From contig NZ_CP113920.1 of the NCBI RefSeq assembly GCF_029395535.1, positions 186,001 through 250,000 of the forward strand: a stretch of DNA of 64,000 nt. Reading direction: 5' to 3'. Numbering within the stretch: position 1 is the stretch's first letter; each line of letters opens with the position of its first letter. The notes under the pieces are model-generated. The model saw only the letters and a program-made list of their open reading frames with translations, did no database searches and was not told where the DNA came from. The stretch comes from Bifidobacterium sp. ESL0732 (GTDB lineage Bacteria > Actinomycetota > Actinomycetes > Actinomycetales > Bifidobacteriaceae). The translations under genes and the position numbers were made by a program. Positions 61,821-64,000 of the stretch are shown piece by piece.

Positions 61821-63692
61821 TCAGTCCTTCTTCCCATTGTCGGCAGAATTTGCGGCGGAATCCGCCGCGGCTTCGGTTTTTGCCGGAGCGATGCCATGCC
61901 GTTTGGCGTTCTCATGGCTCGTGTGGCTGGAATGGTCGGCATAGTGGCCAACTCCTGCCTCCTCGATGGAGCCAAGCGCCACCGGCACGGTCGCGTCACT
62001 CAATGGTGTGGTCTGCTCATGGCCGACCTTGCGTGCGGAAACGCTGTTGTCGTAAGAGCCGAAGTCCTTTGGCGCGTTCGGATTCTTGGCGAGGATGCCA
62101 GCTTGTGCCTTGCGGAACGCCTCAGCGCCACCGGCATCTGCAATCTGCGACTTCTTGCGCTTGTTATACCAAGTGCGGAAGTTCTTGGAGTGGGCCGGCG
62201 GTTCCGGCAGATCACGGACCTTCGTCCATCCGCCGAAGACGAACGGCATCCATTCCTCGTGTTTGCCGTTTTCGTTGAGGTTCTTAGCGGTGTCGGGCAC
62301 GCGCGTGCCGGTTTCCGGATCCTTGATTCCCTTCTTGGCTATGGTGTTCATCGCGACGTGATCGAAGGTCAGCGCCGTGCGGAAGAGCGAGGAATGACCA
62401 GTACCCATACCGACGACCTTCATCACGGTGTCGGCGATCAGGTCACCCATATGCTTGTCGTTCATCATGATCTCGCGGTGCTTCAGCAGCAGTTCGTGCA
62501 GCGGAATCTTCACGGGGCAGGTCGCGGTGCAGGCCGAGCAGAGGCTGCAGGCGTAGGGCAGGTCGTGGAATTCCGCGTAGTCGCCCTGCAGCAGCGGGGA
62601 GAGCACAGCTCCGATTGGCCCTGGATAGATGGAGCCGTAGCCCTTGCCGCCGATGTTGCGGTAGATAGGGCAGACGTTCAGGCAGGAAGCGCAACGGATG
62701 CACTGCAGGATCGGCTCGAACTTGGTGCCGAGCGCGTTGGAACGGCCGTTGTCGACGATGACCACATAGAAGTCTTCAGGGCCATCGGCCTCGTCGGGGA
62801 GCTTCGGGGAAACGAAGCTGCAATAAGAGGTGAGTTTGGAACCGACGGCGGAACGGACGAGCATATTGTCCATCGTCTCGGCCTCGCGCAACGTCGGTAC
62901 GATGCGTTCCATACCCATGACCACGACCTGTGTAGGCGCGATGGCCATGGAGAGATCGGCGTTGCCTTCGTTGGTGACGATATTGACCATGCCTTGGTCG
63001 GCGACGGCGAAGTTGCAGCCGGTGATGGACATGTCGGCTTCAAGGAAGCGCTCGCGCAGCACCTTGCGGGAGAAGCGCGCTTCGTGCTGCGGGTCGTTGT
63101 CGCCGGTATAGCCGATCTTTTCGAACAGCTTCTGCACCTGGTCGCGGTTCTTGTGCAGCGCCGGGAAAACCAGATGGGAAGGCTCGTCCCAGTCGTCGAG
63201 TTCGAGAATGAACTCGGCCAAGTCGGTTTCGGTGACCTTGACTCCATCGATTTTCAGCAGTGCCTTGTCGAGTCCGATTTCGGAAGTGACCATGGACTTC
63301 GGCTTGACGATTTTGTGTGCCTGCTTCTTCTTCACCAGATCGGTGATGAAGTCACGCGCCTCGACGTCGGTCTGGGCGAAGAAGACGTGTCCACCGCGCT
63401 TTTCGACGTTGTCGGAGAATTCCTCCAAGTAATCGGGCAGATAGCGCACGCACTGCTGGCGAATCTGCTCGCCAAGGTCACGCCAGCCTTCCCAGTTGCC
63501 GAGTTCCGCACGTGCGGTCTCACGCTTGACCCACTGCGCGTCCTGCGCGTTGGAGATGGCGTGGTGCGCGAACTTGTCCTTTTCGTTGGTTTCGACGCGC
63601 GTGACGAAATCGGGATCGCCGTATTGCAGCATCGTGCCGGTTTGCTTGCCGGTCCGCTTGAACATGGTGTCGTCCATTTGTGTGGTGCTCAT
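61821..63692 (-). CDS. lutB: LutB iron-sulfur subunit of lactate utilisation complex
   Basis: A 623-residue protein, longer than the usual LutB (~470-480). It has a LUD-like N-terminal domain (about 85-330; [35 protein letters not shown]). Two 4Fe-4S motifs follow ([12 protein letters not shown] and [12 protein letters not shown], about 345-420), then a LutB C-terminal domain. The last ~90 residues form an Ala/His/Asp-rich tail. The ATG overlaps the lutA stop (ATGA). It transfers electrons during L-lactate oxidation. In a fermenter that makes lactate, re-oxidation or use of lactate formed from lactaldehyde are possible roles. Confidence 0.92.
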   Translation of the reverse strand: MSTTQMDDTMFKRTGKQTGTMLQYGDPDFVTRVETNEKDKFAHHAISNAQDAQWVKRETARAELGNWEGWRDLGEQIRQQCVRYLPDYLEEFSDNVEKRGGHVFFAQTDVEARDFITDLVKKKQAHKIVKPKSMVTSEIGLDKALLKIDGVKVTETDLAEFILELDDWDEPSHLVFPALHKNRDQVQKLFEKIGYTGDNDPQHEARFSRKVLRERFLEADMSITGCNFAVADQGMVNIVTNEGNADLSMAIAPTQVVVMGMERIVPTLREAETMDNMLVRSAVGSKLTSYCSFVSPKLPDEADGPEDFYVVIVDNGRSNALGTKFEPILQCIRCASCLNVCPIYRNIGGKGYGSIYPGPIGAVLSPLLQGDYAEFHDLPYACSLCSACTATCPVKIPLHELLLKHREIMMNDKHMGDLIADTVMKVVGMGTGHSSLFRTALTFDHVAMNTIAKKGIKDPETGTRVPDTAKNLNENGKHEEWMPFVFGGWTKVRDLPEPPAHSKNFRTWYNKRKKSQIADAGGAEAFRKAQAGILAKNPNAPKDFGSYDNSVSARKVGHEQTTPLSDATVPVALGSIEEAGVGHYADHSSHTSHENAKRHGIAPAKTEAAADSAANSADNGKKD

Positions 63693-64000
63693 ACCAGAGC
63701 CTCCTCATGTGCGTTGGAATGCTGCAAAGTCTGTTCGTCGATGGCCTTGCGTTCGGCTGCGTCGGCATACTTCACGCGGCTCATGTCGACATTGCTGTTG
63801 AGCACTTCCGCCAGATGCATGATGGTGATCTTTTTGCCGAGCCTATTGAAGCGGCCGCCGATGTTCATCAGGCAGCCAGGGTCGCAGGAAATCAGTACTT
63901 CGGCCCCGGTGCTTTCGACGTCTGAGACCTTCTCATTGACCATTTCCTTGGAAACCGAAGGAACTTTCATGGAGAACATACCGCCGAAACCGCAGCAGTT
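63689..64000 (-). CDS. lutA: LutA cysteine-rich subunit, N-terminus beyond window
   Basis: Only the last ~103 codons are inside the window. The visible part has the CCG motif of cysteine-rich (CCG) domains ([10 protein letters not shown] at the window edge) and a second motif in [13 protein letters not shown]. It ends with an Ala/Glu/His-rich tail. LutA resembles GlpC-type heterodisulfide-reductase subunits and acts with LutB and LutC in L-lactate oxidation. It is the upstream gene of the operon, coupled to lutB by ATGA. Confidence 0.9.
   Translation of the reverse strand, partial: NCCGFGGMFSMKVPSVSKEMVNEKVSDVESTGAEVLISCDPGCLMNIGGRFNRLGKKITIMHLAEVLNSNVDMSRVKYADAAERKAIDEQTLQHSNAHEEALV

Overview
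The window looks like a chromosomal segment of a Bifidobacterium or close relative (Bifidobacteriaceae, Actinobacteria). The evidence is GC-rich coding sequence, a dnaK-grpE-dnaJ-hspR operon with HAIR-type operators, class Ib ribonucleotide reductase genes with an NrdR-type box, LPxTG/sortase-C pili, and sugar pathways that end in D-xylulose-5-phosphate or pyruvate, which suit a phosphoketolase fermenter. Both edges cut through genes: a YhgE/Pip protein on the left and LutA on the right.

Layout. 1-4.9 kb: two YhgE/Pip membrane proteins and a PF06541-type membrane protein. 4.9-12.9 kb: an AT-rich leader, then a pilus cluster made of a BspA/DUF285 repeat adhesin (LPLTG), a pilin (LPLTG) and a class C sortase. 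13.2-14.4 kb: an isolated, very unusual NrdF-like protein. 14.7-25.6 kb: a non-phosphorylating L-rhamnose locus with lactonase, SDR dehydrogenase, rhamnonate dehydratase, KDR aldolase, IclR regulator, MFS transporter, intracellular GH78 rhamnosidase and LacI regulator. 25.8-29.0 kb: nrdHIE. 29.5-32.5 kb: a TetR regulator and a 14-TM drug exporter. 32.9-37.2 kb: a giant wall-anchored beta-helix protein resembling GH136 lacto-N-biosidase. 37.8-41.6 kb: an ECF transporter (A-A, T, S) with a ZinT-like partner. 42-44 kb: a DUF4143 ATPase, an exact 8 x 23-bp tandem array and a membrane-anchored XRE regulator. 44.4-49.6 kb: the chaperone operon. 49.7-51.9 kb: a 61-bp-periodic hairpin array, a HAD hydrolase and an SDR. 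52.2-53.1 kb: a small island, carrying a toxin/antitoxin-like pair, at the 3' end of tRNA-Ala. 53.2-60.9 kb: a SorC-regulated L-ascorbate/gulonate-like sugar-acid cluster. 61.1-64 kb: lutABC.

How the genes work together. In the rhamnose locus, imported rhamnosides would be cut inside the cell. L-rhamnose would then go through lactone, rhamnonate and 2-keto-3-deoxyrhamnonate to pyruvate and L-lactaldehyde. In the SorC cluster, a COG1735 lactonase, PfkB kinase, UlaD-like, UlaE-like and UlaF/AraD-like enzymes plus an MFS permease would convert an unidentified sugar acid or lactone to D-xylulose-5-phosphate.

The strongest oddities are three. The NrdF homologue has lost the second EX2H metal motif and the C-terminal radical-transfer tyrosine but keeps the tail that docks on NrdE. 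The UlaD homologue has its hallmark DxKxxD motif changed to DxRxxE inside an otherwise conserved active site. Several intergenic DNA structures are highly regular: an 8 x 23-bp array, three hairpins at an exact 61-bp period, and a set of co-centred segmented palindromes. All functions are inferred by reading the sequence; no database search was possible.
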